Counted from the stretch's first letter, positions 21,430 through 32,033 are shown. The stretch: DNA of 64,000 nucleotides from Zopfochytrium polystomum (GCA_025765615.1 JAIVFJ010000207.1:1-64000), one strand, 5' to 3'. Numbers and translations: made by a program. Notes: a model not told the origin generated them from the letters alone.

Positions 21430-23100
21430 ACAGCTGTATTGCGTGTGGCAAGGGCACCCGCTCTGGACCGCTAGGCAGTGGTCACCTGCCAGCAAGTGTG
21501 CAAATCCATCAACTGGAGTTCTGAGCAAAACCCTGCAGCTGCCGTGCTCTGCTGCTCTCAGATCAGCAGACATATGCATTTTGTATTTTGCAAACACAAG
21601 CAAGAATCTGCTACATTTGTATAGTGGCTAGTACGCCTCGTTGTGGCTGAGGAAACAGTGGTATGATTCCACCATGTTGCAATCAGTTTTGTGCAGTACT
21701 TTGCTGCAGACTTGTTGTGGTGGAAACACAAGTTTGTTACTAAGCGCAGGTTTGATGGGATCAAGTGAAGCGAGCAGAGCCTTGAGGAATAGGTGACTGC
21801 CAGTAGAGGCAGGCCACCCCCACTCACCCATGCCACGGCCAGCAATCAACCTCAACCACCTTCATCTTCTCAATTAGGTCCCGGTCATCAGTGACAGAGA
21901 TGCTCTTCTTTGGTGTGGGCTGGGCTGCCAGCATGAGGTAAGGTGAATGGCTTATGGACAAGCTGTTTCAGTGAAGCCAAGTATGTTGGCATTGAAGGCT
22001 CAGGCTGTTTAGGGCAGAGGTTTTGATGTGGAAAGTGGCGCCTGCCACCAGCTGGATGAAAATTCAAACTTTGATCCAATCCAAAAAATTTAAATAAAAT
22101 ACCAAAATAAAAAAAAAGTGGAAATGCAGAAACAAAACATTAACCTCCAAGGTCCAACCTGATCACAGCCGCAACAACGACAGTAAGTGTTGGGAAAGTT
22201 GCAATGGTGAGATTAGTGGCAGTATTTGTTGAAATTCGTTGGGGATGGGATGGATGCACATACTGTGAGGCGCTCAAGGGCGAGCAGAAAGTCTGACCAT
22301 CCCTTCAAAAGTTCCAATCCCATACAGCCATTGGTGGGCACTTTCGTGGGTGTCGGTGGGGGAGGGCGATAAAGCCAAGTGCCACGCAGACTGCGACCCT
22401 GTATAATCAACTTGGGTGATTTGTGCTGTCTAAAGTTGTAAAAGGAGGAGAAAATCTCAAAATGATTGTCAGAAGCCTGGTAGTCGACAGCCCTCACTCA
22501 CATTGTGATCACAATCTCCAACTCCAGCAGCGTTGATCAGGTGCTAGCACAAAAACAGCTGTTCATTGAAAGGTGTTTTTTGGTAGTGCCAGCAGCGAAA
22601 GGTTGATTGGATGTTTTTGATCACGTCAAAAAAGCCGTCTTTGTTGGCGCTAGGGTTAGGCCCTTTTTGGAGCAAGAGATTTGCCTTTTTCTAATTTTTG
22701 TTTCGATAAAAGAAAACAATTGTTTGAAAAACAGAAAGGAGGCAAAAAAGGCTATGGTGTTTGACAAGAAAGGGTGTACCGTCCTCTAATAGGGAAGGGG
22801 AGTATGCTCAACACCAACCTCTTCAATTTGTGCCTGCTTGTGCTTTGTGGTTGTTTGGCAGCTTTTAATAGCCCCTGCATACGCAATCTTCCTGTTCCAG
22901 CACTGGCACGTTGTGGAACATGTTTGAAGCTCATATACCTAGATGAAGGGCCATTTTTTGTCGGTTTGATTCACTCCCGCTCTCCGCTTACATTGAAATT
23001 CACGGTAATATTTTGTTCGCAAGCGCTCGTCCCAGCGTTGATCCCACCGAAAAATCGCCTTAGTCAGGCTACTCACGCCACAACAACACAAAACACACAC
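21430..23100. other. repeat-island DNA, no gene
   Basis: No supported gene; AT-richer sequence with short open frames only. Confidence 0.4.
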
Positions 23101-23109
23101 TCTCTCACT

Positions 23110-23500
23110 TTCGTCATCGGCACACCGCAGCCGTCGCTGCACAAAAGCGCAGGGACGGCGCGTCCTTTCGCACCATAAATCGCGCCGATCTCGACGGGGC
23201 GGGCGGGGTCGCCGTGGCGCGAGTCGAGGAAGGCGATGTGGCCGATGTACTCGCCCAAGGCGCGTTCGCGGATGAGGAAGCCCTGGCGGGTGGGTTGGTG
23301 CCCGCGTAGATGCGGAAGGAGGCGGCGAGGGCGGGCGGGTCGAGGAACGGGCCGAAGCAACACATTCGCAAGGGACGATGGGGGGGAGGAGGGAAAACAA
23401 ATTCGGCGCAAAGCGTGGTCCAGAGAACGTATTGCGCCATGGCGTTGCCGTTGTCGGCCCCTGTGGGAAGGGAAAGAGAAGGGTCGTGGTGAGTGGAGGT
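23110..23500 (-). pseudogene. unrecognised coding relic with a frame switch
   Basis: The minus-strand frame DNGNAMAQYVLWTTLCAEFV...PALAASFRIYAGTNP looks coding, then switches by one base near 23,290 to QGFLIRERALGEYIGHIAFL and PVEIGAIYGAKGRAVPALLC. The latter ends at ATGACGAAA followed by GTGAGA, a possible splice donor. I do not recognise the family. It may be two exons of a live gene or a frameshifted relic. Confidence 0.3.
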
Positions 23501-23554
23501 GATTCGCGGGGGGTGGGGGAAGGTCAAAGGGGAGGTTACATTCGGGGTGGCTCT

Positions 23555-23710
23555 TGACGACTGGTTGAAGCCTCCGTCTCGAGCCAGTGCAATGCATCAG
23601 CGCAGTCCAATTGGGCCGCATATTGGAGCGACGATTCTCCATGCCCAAAGGATCCCAGCCCCGCGATTTGCACCACGAGAGAACGTTGACGGCGCCCCCC
23701 AACAGTGAAT
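23555..23710 (-). pseudogene. ankyrin-like fragment, frameshifted
   Basis: The minus strand reads AVNVLSWCKSRGWDPLG, then after a one-base shift ESSLQYAAQLDCADALHWLE. Both are typical ankyrin-like repeat pieces. Only about 50 residues remain. Confidence 0.55.
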
Positions 23711-24394
23711 TTTTTGGCTACTCTTCAGTTGCTCAAAGCTTATTTGGGCTGGTCGAGGTCTTTGCGTTGTTGGCGAGAGCTAATAGCGCTTAACGCCATT
23801 GAGCCCCAAGCGGGATCTGGGAGAATCACGCACTCGAGATCCCAGAATTCTAGTCTCGACGCCAGCTGATGGCGGAAACAAGGCATGTAGGGGCTGGAAT
23901 CAACCTTAGTTTTGTTTAAATATCGATCGGTAGGGGTGGCCAGTCTCTCAGTCACTTACTTCAAAATGTCATTACACTACTTCTGAGCATAAGGCCGCAA
24001 GGTTACCACGCGAAAAATAAAGAAAAATCTTCACGCTGTGGACCGAGACGCTTGTGATTGGCAGGGAAATGTGGACGTTCTGCGTTCAAAAGTCGGTCCT
24101 TGCGCGATTGTGTGGAAAATGAGTTGACAGCCTTCACTCGCTGTCGAAGGACAAAAGCGTGGTGCACTGCGACAGAATTTTCGTGGTTGCGGCGATGATA
24201 GCCTGGATGTGGATCGCCAACCCGCCGTTTTGGAGATTCACCTTCGATAAGATGATCGTTTTTTTAATGTTCACTCGCTAATGTTTTCACTTTTGCAAGC
24301 ACTTGCATAATAATATATAGAATAGATGGCCTCCGTGCAGTTACATTATTCAGAACACACTCAATTTCCCCCTTTGCCCAATGCGTCTCACTAC

Positions 24395-25065
24395 GCGTAG
24401 GGTCTTCACTGAAATTTCCGTGTAAGCTGCGACTCGTCTGCAGTTTGACAAAGCTCCTTTACCTTTACGCAGCGCCTCGCCAGTTGCGTACAAGTCTTGA
24501 AGAAAAACCAAAACTGTTCCACTGTTGTTCTCCCGAGCACAGTCGTGCGGTGTCATTCCGATTCTACATTTTGCATTCGAGTCCGCGCCAGTGTCCGTCA
24601 GAACCTGCAAGACTTCGATGCCCCCGCTCCAGCACACAATATGCAAGGCTGCTCTCCCCTCCGCGTCTCGCGCGTGCGCCCCACACACAAGCAGCATCGA
24701 ACAGCTTACTCGTGCTCGCCCTCTGCTGCTCGGAACAAGGCGACACTGAGGTGCTGTGGTCCCCAGGATCACTGTCACTACTGCCAAAACCATTCCTGCT
24801 TCCTCCAGCATTCCAATCCCCCCATCGGAATGCGATCCAGCAGCAACTCTATAACGCTCACTTCGCCCATACTTGCCGCCAAAATTTGCAAATCGTCATG
24901 ACCATGATCGCCCAGGTCGTGGTCCAGCAAAAGCTCAATCAAAGGTGGACTGCACCTAAAGAGTGCTTCCGAAAATCGAATCGGAACCGGCGCTTCACCG
25001 GCGAGGTTTTTTCTAGCAGTCTGGATGCAGAGCTTCGAGAGGCGGGAGATACATGATAAACATTT
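24395..25065 (-). pseudogene. canonical ankyrin-repeat pseudogene
   Basis: Minus-strand pieces in order: FSEALFRCSPPLIELLLDHD, DDLQILAASMGEVSVIELLL (about 24,985-24,830); after two stops and frame changes, VALFRAAEGEHE; then LLVCGAHARDAEGRAALHIV and VLQVLTDTGADSNAKCRIGM with TPHDCARENNS (about 24,680-24,490). The repeats match the canonical ankyrin consensus, unlike the WW-type repeats elsewhere in this window. Stops and at least two frameshifts mark it as dead. Confidence 0.6.
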
Positions 25066-25145
25066 TTTTTTTGCCGCTTCTTGCAGTTCAGGAGATTGAG
25101 GGATTGTTTCGCGCCATGTATGTTTGTTTCGAATTGGAAGCAACG

Positions 25146-25226
25146 TCCGGATCGTCCACCGGTTAGGATACCGCACTTTAGCAATTAACCTCTGCGGAGA
25201 ATGGGTGTTCAACTCCCCATCCGGAT
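25146..25226 (+). tRNA. Glu-like tRNA with 17-nt anticodon loop (intron or insertion)
   Basis: The acceptor TCCGGAT/ATCCGGA is perfect (7 bp), the D stem is TCC/GGA and the anticodon stem CCGCA/TGCGG is perfect. The T arm TGGG(T)G TTCAACT CCCCA carries one extra base. The loop CTTTAGCAATTAACCTC is 10 nt too long. Removing 10 nt at the standard 37/38 intron site leaves anticodon TTA, which would read UAA. Alternatively a 10-nt insertion disrupted a Glu TTC anticodon. The intact stems argue for structure; the T-arm bulge argues for decay. Confidence 0.5.
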
Positions 25227-25448
25227 ATTGTAGTTTTCCTCCATTCCCTTGCTTTCTTTCTTCGTCTATTGTATGTTCATCAAGACTGCATGATCGACGA
25301 GGAGGGCCTCCTCTGCAATGCCAACTTCAATACCGCAGTGGAATGGCGATTGGAAGCTCTTCGGGGAGTCAACGCCTCTCCGGCCGACTTCGTTCGAAGG
25401 TGGCTTAACCACCACCACATCGAGACACAAATTGACTCGACATGTTTA

Positions 25449-25530
25449 TGATATTGTCGCACGGATTAAGATACCGCATATTCTAGCACTTTGTCACGCG
25501 GAGAATGGGTGTTCAACTCCCTACCCGGAT
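25449..25530 (+). pseudogene. Glu-like tRNA pseudogene
   Basis: Shares GATACCGCA, GCGGAGAATGGGTGTTCAAC and CCCGGATA with the tRNA-like sequence at 25,146, 303 bp away, including the same extra T in the T stem. The 5' acceptor strand no longer pairs and the enlarged loop differs. Non-functional duplicate. Confidence 0.65.
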
Positions 25531-26030
25531 ACGCCTTACGGAATTCTCATTCTCTATCTGCAGAGAGTCTCGCGAAGCTCGGCATTGTCGGGAACAGATA
25601 CATATTCACCCAGCAACATTCGAGACGCGATCCCGCTCACTTGGACAAACTCTGCCATTTCCCTTCATTCTCTAACAAAACTTGTCACACATTAAGTTCA
25701 AAACAGTGGAGCATTAGGGAGATTTTTCAATTTCCCCCTCAAGTCCAAAACCGCAAGTTCTTGCCTCAAAATTTTGTAGTGTTGGACTTGAGCTGAGTCT
25801 GCAATGTCTTTCAGCGGCAGAGCCACAGCCTCCTTAACGGCAAACCACGCAAATGTTCTAGTTTGTAATTGGACTCCTCCGGCGAGGCGCGCCACACGGT
25901 GACGGCGCGGGTATTCTAGCGGGAAGGGATTGATCCTGAATGTGGATTTTGCGTTCGCTCTGTGGGGGTTGACTTGTCAAGCATCCATAACTCTGCAAGG
26001 AATTTTTTTGGAAGACTTGAGCTTCGGATA

Positions 26031-26432
26031 TGACGGATAATTACGACGCCTCCTGCACCCTCGCGGCTCCTTCTACATCCGCGCCGACGGCGGCTGCTAC
26101 CACCGGCAACAAGAACACCGACTCGGGGTTCGTCGCCACCATCAACGGGAACCTCGCCACCGTCAAGGTGTACCTGAACCCGGGAACCCAAAGATCTCGA
26201 TCGATTCCACCACTCCTCTCGACTGCAAGGGCACCGGCCTCGTCATCTCCGCCGCGTCGAATAAAGGATCTCCCCTCCCCACCGGGTCGGCTGCTGCTCC
26301 CACGGGCACGGGCACCAGCGCCTCCCCTTCGTCGACGTCGACCAAGAGCGGGGCGTCGCCAAAGTCCAAGTCGGCGGTTGTCATTGTGCTGGTCGGCACG
26401 GCTGCCGGTCTAATCGCCTCCCTCGCTGCTTA
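26031..26432 (+). pseudogene. 3' fragment of a Ser/Thr-rich surface protein gene
   Basis: The plus-strand frame reads DNYDASCTLAAPSTSAPTAA, NTDSGFVATINGNLATVKVY, then a one-base shift near 26,188, then KISIDSTTPLDCKGTGLVIS and a Ser/Thr/Gly stalk. It ends in a hydrophobic tail (AVVIVLVGTAAGLIASLAA) before TAA at 26,430. The tail fits a membrane or GPI-type anchor. There is no upstream start, so it is a 5'-truncated, frameshifted copy. Its style matches the 5' fragment at 10,384, but homology is unproven. Confidence 0.55.
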
Positions 26433-27212
26433 ATTCTACCCCCCCAACACAGTCTATAAAAAGTTTCCCACTCTTTCCGTTGTTTTCTTTCTCTCCATCT
26501 CTTTCTCTTAGTGTGTTTCCTTGACGCCTCGTCTAGCTTGCTTGACTCTGTAATCCAACAATGCCTAGTACCTCTCTGAATTTGCGACGCGAAAGCATGT
26601 AGCTTTCTCTTGACTCGCCCGAAGAACTTTTTTCCATTTGAACGAAGAAAAAGGAAGACGAAAACAACTATCATAGGGCTGATGCCGCCTGCGATGGCCT
26701 CGCCGCCCTGGTTGTGAGACTACACCTTGGATGTTTCCGTGTACGAGTTCCTGACTGGTGACCTTCGGACCCAACATAGTTGACTCCCTTCTCTCTCTCC
26801 CCTTGTCGCTGCTGACAACAAGGGCATCTGCAGTACCCCACTGACAATGGTCGCTAGGTCACACCTGTCCGCACCGTTGTGTTTGAGATTCCGTGTTGAT
26901 GAAGCCTGGGAAAGTGGCCAGTTGAGGGGAGGCTTCATCTCTGCTTGCGTCGATAGGAACGACGATGCACCTCGTCATCCATTTTCTGCGTTCTCCGCGA
27001 TCCGCTCCTGGGGGTGAACATTTTCGATTGTTTTTTTTTCGCGAAGCGAACAATCAAACAGGATGTCTCAATTCGTTGGAAATTGGAGTTTTATTATCCG
27101 ATTTTAAACGTACACTCCATGTCCTCTTCTGCGTGGAGACCCTTCAACCCCTTTCCATCGCTCTTCTCTCCCACTGCCGCCCGACAGAAGTGAGCCAGTA
27201 GCCAAGGGTAAG

Positions 27213-27257
<45 letters not shown>

Positions 27258-27329
27258 CCCCCGCGCGCACAAGTGGAGCAGAGACCCCCGTCACCCAATC
27301 TTTCCCGCGCTCACACGAATCACGAATTA
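26433..27329. other. intergenic region with poly(A)
   Basis: No supported gene. A run of 40 A lies at 27,215-27,254, which could be the tail of a short retroposed sequence on the plus strand or the 3' flank of the gene at 27,330. Confidence 0.45.
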
Positions 27330-27721
27330 TTATGAGCAGTGGCAGACGACGCCACAAGTTTTCCATTCGTTTGACTTTTCGGCGAGGCCTGGGCATTTGA
27401 GTTTTGGCTGGTGCGGAGCGTGACGGACCGGGTTGTGTAGGTTCGCGCGAGGGGGAGGGCCGGTCTGAGCCATTTGGCATTCGCAGTCTGCGGTGAATTT
27501 GGGAGAGGGGCTTTCAATGTGGTGGATGATCGGTTGCGGGGGAGGTGGAGATACTCACGACCGCACAGGTCCTTGGCCGCTTGGTTCGGAAATTTGCACG
27601 TTGGTTTCTTGAATTCCCTCGAAGCAAGGGCTGGCCGCGAGGTGCATGCGGCCAACAGCAGGGTCAGGATGGCGGAAGCAATGAGAAGGCGGACGAGCGA
27701 GGTGTGTCGGGTTTGGGCCAT
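27330..27721 (-). CDS. small cysteine-rich secreted protein, two exons
   Basis: The ATG at 27721 opens a strong signal peptide (LVRLLIASAILTLLLAA, residues 9-25, cleavage near ALAS). Exon 1 is 27721-27559 and exon 2 is 27487-27330, joined by a 71 nt intron with GTGAGT and an ACCGCAG acceptor. The product is 106 residues. The mature part has eight cysteines, arranged as KPTC, DLC, GHCEC, KLKC, KTC, VVCHC. Splicing converts an unremarkable frame into this cysteine pattern, which supports the intron. The family is not recognised. Small secreted Cys-rich proteins in fungi are often wall-associated, antimicrobial or effector-like; which applies here is unknown. Confidence 0.65.
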
Positions 27722-28562
27722 GTTTTCTTTCAGTTTTGTCTTTTGTTGGAAAGGAAGGAGGAGAGAGTCAGGTGAAAGGACGAGCGAGAGTCGGAAAAGG
27801 AGCAAGGGTCAAGGAGTAAGGAGCCAGTTTGTTTAAATACCAGCAGAGCCGTCGGAAGACAGGCGGCGGTTGCACCACAGAAACCGAAAAAGGACGAAGA
27901 CGGATGGCTCTTTGACAAGAAACAAACAATAAGGAATAGTAACACTTTTGATAGAAGAAAAAAAAAAAGTTTAAGAAAAAGAAAAAGAAAAAAGTAGAGA
28001 GAGTTTGGAGGAGGCACCAGGCGGAAGACAGGCAAGATTTAAAATGGATGTCTTTGAAACAAGGAGAAAGTCCCGCACAGCACAGAAGACAACGGAAGAA
28101 GGCACGAAAGCGAGTGAAGACAGCCGCCGCGGAAGAGAAGATGGTGTGTGTCTGCAGTGTGGGTGCCAAAGCAGCGCCGCCCGCGACAGTGTCTTCCTTC
28201 TAATATATCAACTGCATGTGTTAGATTTCAAAAGCGATTGTTTGCAAAGATGATCCCGGGACCACCACGCCGAGAGAGAAGAGAGTCACGTCCCGTACGG
28301 AGAATCGGATCGCGGTCCAGCAACGATGATTCCCGCATCACCGTCCGTACGAAAATGGAACGGGGTCGACACAAAACGGGGAAAAAAAGAAAGAAAGAAA
28401 GAAAGAAGAAATTGCACACAAATGTTGAGCTCATACGAATCGATGGTCTATTCACTTCAAAATTCCCAGTCACATGCCCACATCCACCTAAATTCGTTCT
28501 CAACTTTCAATCTCGTTACCCGACGAGAAGACCGCTTCCAGTGGCCCTCGGCCCCCGCAACA
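27722..28562. other. intergenic, no gene seen
   Basis: Presumed promoter of the Cys-rich gene and 3' flank of the gene ending at 28,563. Contains short A-rich and GAAA-rich stretches (27,957-27,994; 28,381-28,410). Confidence 0.4.
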
Positions 28563-29651
28563 TCACTTTCCGGGAAAGAGGCCGAACCAACCGGGGCTAG
28601 GCGGACCCTGGACCTCGCCGATGTACAGCGAGAACTTTTGTCGCCACCGCTCGACCTCGGCGCGGTCGGCCATGAACGCGGGGAACTCTGCGACGTTCGC
28701 CTCGGGGATGTTCCACGTAAAGTTGCCCGGGCCGAGCGGGGGCACGACGTCTGTGCGGACGGAGCGGGAGCCAAAGCTGTTCGTCTGCACGTCCTTTGAG
28801 AGGATCCAGCTGATAAAGAGCTTTGCGGCGGCGGGGTGCGGGGCCTTTTTGAAGATGGCGAGGCGCTGGCCCCAGGCGAGGAACGGCACGCCGTTTCCGA
28901 AGACGGGTTGGACGGTGGCGGTGGCGGCGGGGACGAGGTTGATGGAGGAGGCGAAGGCGACGGCTTTGCGTTTGGCGGAGACGGCGGCGCCCGGGGTGTT
29001 TGTGCCGCGGGCGTACTCGACCTGCCGCTGCTGGGTGAAGGTTTGGAGCCAGTCCCAGCCGTACTTTTCGACAAACTTTTTGTAGACGAAGAGGGAGGCG
29101 TCGTCGTCGTTCGGGTAGGCGGAGGCGACCTTGCCCGTCCAGCGCGGGTCGACGAGGTCGAGGGGCGAGGAGGGGGCGGTGAGGTTGCCGAGCTGGGCGG
29201 CGTCGTAGGAGAAGCCAAAGGTGATGACCTGGTGGGCGGCCCAGAAGCCGTCGGGGTCCTTGAAGCCGTCGTAGATTTGGGAGAAGCCGGCGGGCTTGTA
29301 CGCGAGGAGGTCGCCGCGGGCGGCCCAGCGGGGGAAGTTTTGCAGGGTTTGGAGGAAGGCGATGTCCGGGATCAGGAGGTCGCGCTCGAGCTGGTTGTCG
29401 ATGCGGACGTCGTGGTACTTTGAGTAGTCGACGATGATGGTGAGGTTGACGTCAGGGAACGCCGCTTTCCACAGGGTGCGGAGGCTGTCTTGCTGCGAGT
29501 TGATGTCACCGCCGGCGTAGATGGTGAGAACGCCGCCTTCGGCGACAGCGTCCGCGTGGAGCTCGCTGAGCGTCTTGGTCTCTTCCTCAACAGCAAACAC
29601 GCCGGCCGCCGTGGCGATAACGGCAGCTGCAAGAGTGACGAGAAGCTTCAT
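28563..29651 (-). CDS. secreted periplasmic-binding-protein-like protein (ABC substrate-binding fold, type 2)
   Basis: Single exon, 362 residues. Signal peptide MKLLVTLAAAVIATAAGVFA. The mature protein follows the layout of bacterial extracellular solute-binding proteins of the iron/thiamine/spermidine group: strand-rich start GGVLTIYAGGD, DVNLTIIVDYSKYHDVRID, DIAFLQTLQNFP, GFWAAHQVITFGFSYDAAQL, DLVDPRWTGKVASAYPNDD, and a C-terminal PHPAAAKLFISWILSKDVQT segment. Such proteins feed ABC importers in bacteria. Fungi also encode secreted members, thought to derive from bacterial transfer and of mostly unknown ligand. No ABC importer genes are nearby. A (TC)n tract lies about 340 bp upstream. Confidence 0.85.
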   Translation of the reverse strand: MKLLVTLAAAVIATAAGVFAVEEETKTLSELHADAVAEGGVLTIYAGGDINSQQDSLRTLWKAAFPDVNLTIIVDYSKYHDVRIDNQLERDLLIPDIAFLQTLQNFPRWAARGDLLAYKPAGFSQIYDGFKDPDGFWAAHQVITFGFSYDAAQLGNLTAPSSPLDLVDPRWTGKVASAYPNDDDASLFVYKKFVEKYGWDWLQTFTQQRQVEYARGTNTPGAAVSAKRKAVAFASSINLVPAATATVQPVFGNGVPFLAWGQRLAIFKKAPHPAAAKLFISWILSKDVQTNSFGSRSVRTDVVPPLGPGNFTWNIPEANVAEFPAFMADRAEVERWRQKFSLYIGEVQGPPSPGWFGLFPGK

Positions 29652-29984
29652 GATTGCGAACAGGCGTGTTTAGTTTAATCTGCGTTGTCGAGAGAGTCGA
29701 AAGGCGAAGGTATAGAATGCGGGGGGGGTTCTTGTGTAAGTGGCGGGATTGCGCGATGGGTCACTACGGTGGTGTGGGTCTCACAGCCGCGGATCGTTCT
29801 ATGCCCTCACCGGTGCTCGGGGCAGTTGTGATGGATGATATGGAGCGAGACATAGAGCGTATTTATACGCCCTATCGTTTGCGTGTTCGCCATGGCACGC
29901 CATCTAGTTTAATGCCTTGTTCTTGGCGCGGTTGGGGAAAGTTTGCACTGTGTTTGGTGGAAACGCAAAGGTCACCTCCTCTCA

Positions 29985-29988
<4 letters not shown>

Positions 29989-30024
<36 letters not shown>
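29989..30024. repeat. (TC)n microsatellite
   Basis: Pure TC run upstream of the minus-strand binding-protein gene (start 29,651); on the coding strand it is (GA)n. Confidence 0.9.
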
Positions 30025-30035
<11 letters not shown>

Positions 30036-30495
30036 CTCTCGCTCCCGATGGACCGCCCGCATGGCGGAACAACAAGCAGATTTCCGAGGTAGAAAATCAC
30101 AAATGAGGGCGAGAAAGACAGAGAGAGAGAGAGGGGGAGGGAGAGAGTGTGAGTGAGAGTGAGAGGGAGGGAGACAGAATGTGTCCGTGAATGCGAACAG
30201 TTTTTAATCAGCCGGAACTTACCCCGATGACACTTTTCTCGTTTCCGCCAACCCCGAAGATTGTTTCCCACGAAAAAAGGAAACTGCCTATTGCGGGCCT
30301 GCGGTTTGCATTGGTGGCCATCGCCGAAGGAACAGTCTTGTTTTCTTTTTTTGTTTTTGAAGGATTCCCGAGGTTGCCGAAAATGGAAGGAGATGCGCAT
30401 GTCGCTGGCATTGATCCGTCTTGGCAGAAAGCCAGGCCGAGCTGTTCCCCGACGCCCCAGGAATTTGGAAAGTTGGAGGCAGAGACAGAGAGAGA

Positions 30496-30528
<33 letters not shown>

Positions 30529-31210
30529 GAGTGCAAAAGACAAATAAAAAAAGAAGAAACAGCCTGCGGACAATGGCTCCGACTCGCTCGATTGGTTCAT
30601 TGCGCAATCGAGGCTGTTCATTTTTACTTTCTCGCACTGTGTCCATCAAAGTAGCGGACACACGCTGTGGAAGCGCGGAACGCTTCACTAGTTTAGGACC
30701 TACAGTTTCTTATTATTGTCGCGCGCCTCCAAGTTCCAGGCGTTAACGGCATCGAAGACAAAGTCGCTTGCGGAAACGGTACCAAACGTTGTACGAGTAC
30801 AACAGCATCTCGTTCGCAAAGTCAATTGTGGTCGCTCCTCTCACTCATTTTTGCACTTCGCCGACGAAGGGGGACAAGATTGTGCCAGCTGCGACGGCGG
30901 CTGCGGTGCAAGAGGAGGAGAGGCCATCCTTACTTGTGACATCATGGTTTTGGGCGCAAGAAAAAGTTGAATTCCTAACCGGTCCAATCGGTTGTAATGG
31001 CACCGAGCTTTGTCCGTCCAGAGAGCACCAATGTGACGGGTTCCCCTGGGGCGACGGTAAGACCAGAATGGCAAGTTGCCCGGGAATGGAATTCCTCCCG
31101 CCAACTCCTCACTTCGGCTTCAATAGTGGCGCGAGTTGACCGGACCGCATTCCATTTTCCTCACACACTGCGCCAGCATAAAACGTGGCCGTACCTTTGG
31201 CAAACGGGGA

Positions 31211-31262
31211 AACATTGCGATGGCGACCCCCCGCCGTAATACCCGCCACCGCGACCGCCGCC
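31211..31262 (-). pseudogene. antisense Gly/Tyr-rich relic
   Basis: On the minus strand NGGGRGGGYYGGG is encoded, almost the same motif as the repeats of the plus-strand gene at 31,650-32,036. No start or stop belongs to it. It looks like a remnant of an inverted duplicate of that gene. Confidence 0.4.
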
Positions 31263-31532
31263 GTTGCATCCCTGCCCAGTCCGCGATGGAAACGCGACCG
31301 CCAGCCCCTCCACCTCACCCCACCCCTCCGCGGAAATATATAATAAAATGGTAAGGGCGACAAGCTTTCGCTTTTCGAAATGTCTCCCTCCTCCCCCATG
31401 TCTCACTAGGCCACTCTGCCTACGCCACCCACGTATGACATTTTTTTTTAATATTTTGCCTCCCAAAACTCTCTTCCACCCCCCCCCACCCCCCCTATCG
31501 AGCAACACCAGAGCCTCCCCCCCCCCGAGTTG

Positions 31533-31539
31533 GTATAAA
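31533..31539 (+). promoter_or_regulatory. TATA box of the Gly/Tyr-rich protein gene
   Basis: GGTATAAAAC about 115 bp upstream of the ATG at 31,650, followed by a pyrimidine- then A-rich leader. Placement fits a core promoter with a leader of about 80 nt. Confidence 0.5.
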
Positions 31540-31649
31540 ACCCCCCTCCCGACAACCACGGTCTCACCCCATCCACATACAGCGCCAAACCCCCTTCCCA
31601 AGCCAAAAAAGAAAAGGAAAAAAAAAAATAAGCATCAACCCAAACCGCC

Positions 31650-32033
31650 ATGACCCGCCCCACCACAACGCCGGTCCGCCATCGCCGGGTCCCTCTCCTC
31701 GTCCTCCTTATCAGCACGCTCCTCCTCTTCCTGCTCCTCAGCCTCACCGCCGACCGGGTCGCAGCAACCGACGCCGCCGCCGCCGGGACCGGGGCCGCCG
31801 CAGCGTCGACGGAGGGTGACGGTGACGGGGAGGCTGCGCGGCGGCACGGCGGCGGCGGCGGCGGTGGGTACTACGGCGGCGGTCACGGGGGCGGGGGGTA
31901 CTACGGCGGGGGTCGCGGAGGAGGAGGGTATTACGGCGGCGGTCGCGGAGGGGGGTACTATGGCGGTGGTCGTGGCGGGGGGTACTATGGCGGGGGCCGC
32001 GGGGGCGGGTATTACGGCGAGGGGCGTGGATGA
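31650..32033 (+). CDS. Gly/Tyr-rich secreted repeat protein
   Basis: Single exon, 127 residues. The N-terminal hydrophobic segment VPLLVLLISTLLLFLLLSL (residues 14-32) acts as signal peptide or anchor. A short Ala/Thr linker follows, then seven copies of a (R/H)GGG(G)YYGGG motif to the C-terminus. Gly/Tyr repeat proteins occur in cell walls, eggshells and adhesive coats, where Tyr cross-linking is possible; the role here is inference. TATA at 31,533 and an A-rich leader directly precede the ATG. Stop TGA at 32,031. Confidence 0.7.
   Translation: MTRPTTTPVRHRRVPLLVLLISTLLLFLLLSLTADRVAATDAAAAGTGAAAASTEGDGDGEAARRHGGGGGGGYYGGGHGGGGYYGGGRGGGGYYGGGRGGGYYGGGRGGGYYGGGRGGGYYGEGRG

Larger units (their letters stand above)
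29652..31649. other. intergenic region with (TC)n and (GA)n tracts
   Basis: (TC)n at 29,989-30,024, (GA)n at about 30,118-30,172 and 30,483-30,530. Open frames on both strands run through these tracts and are not credible genes. A short antisense Gly/Tyr-rich relic at 31,211-31,262 is described separately. Confidence 0.5.

Noticed and set aside
27215..27254. A40 run considered as a poly(A) tail of a plus-strand retrocopy
   Set aside because: No coding or element sequence and no target duplication could be identified immediately upstream; left as a simple homopolymer.
28457..29423. Large Pro/Ser-rich and Gly/Val-rich frames over the binding-protein gene
   Set aside because: Antisense and out-of-frame shadows created by strong third-position GC bias.
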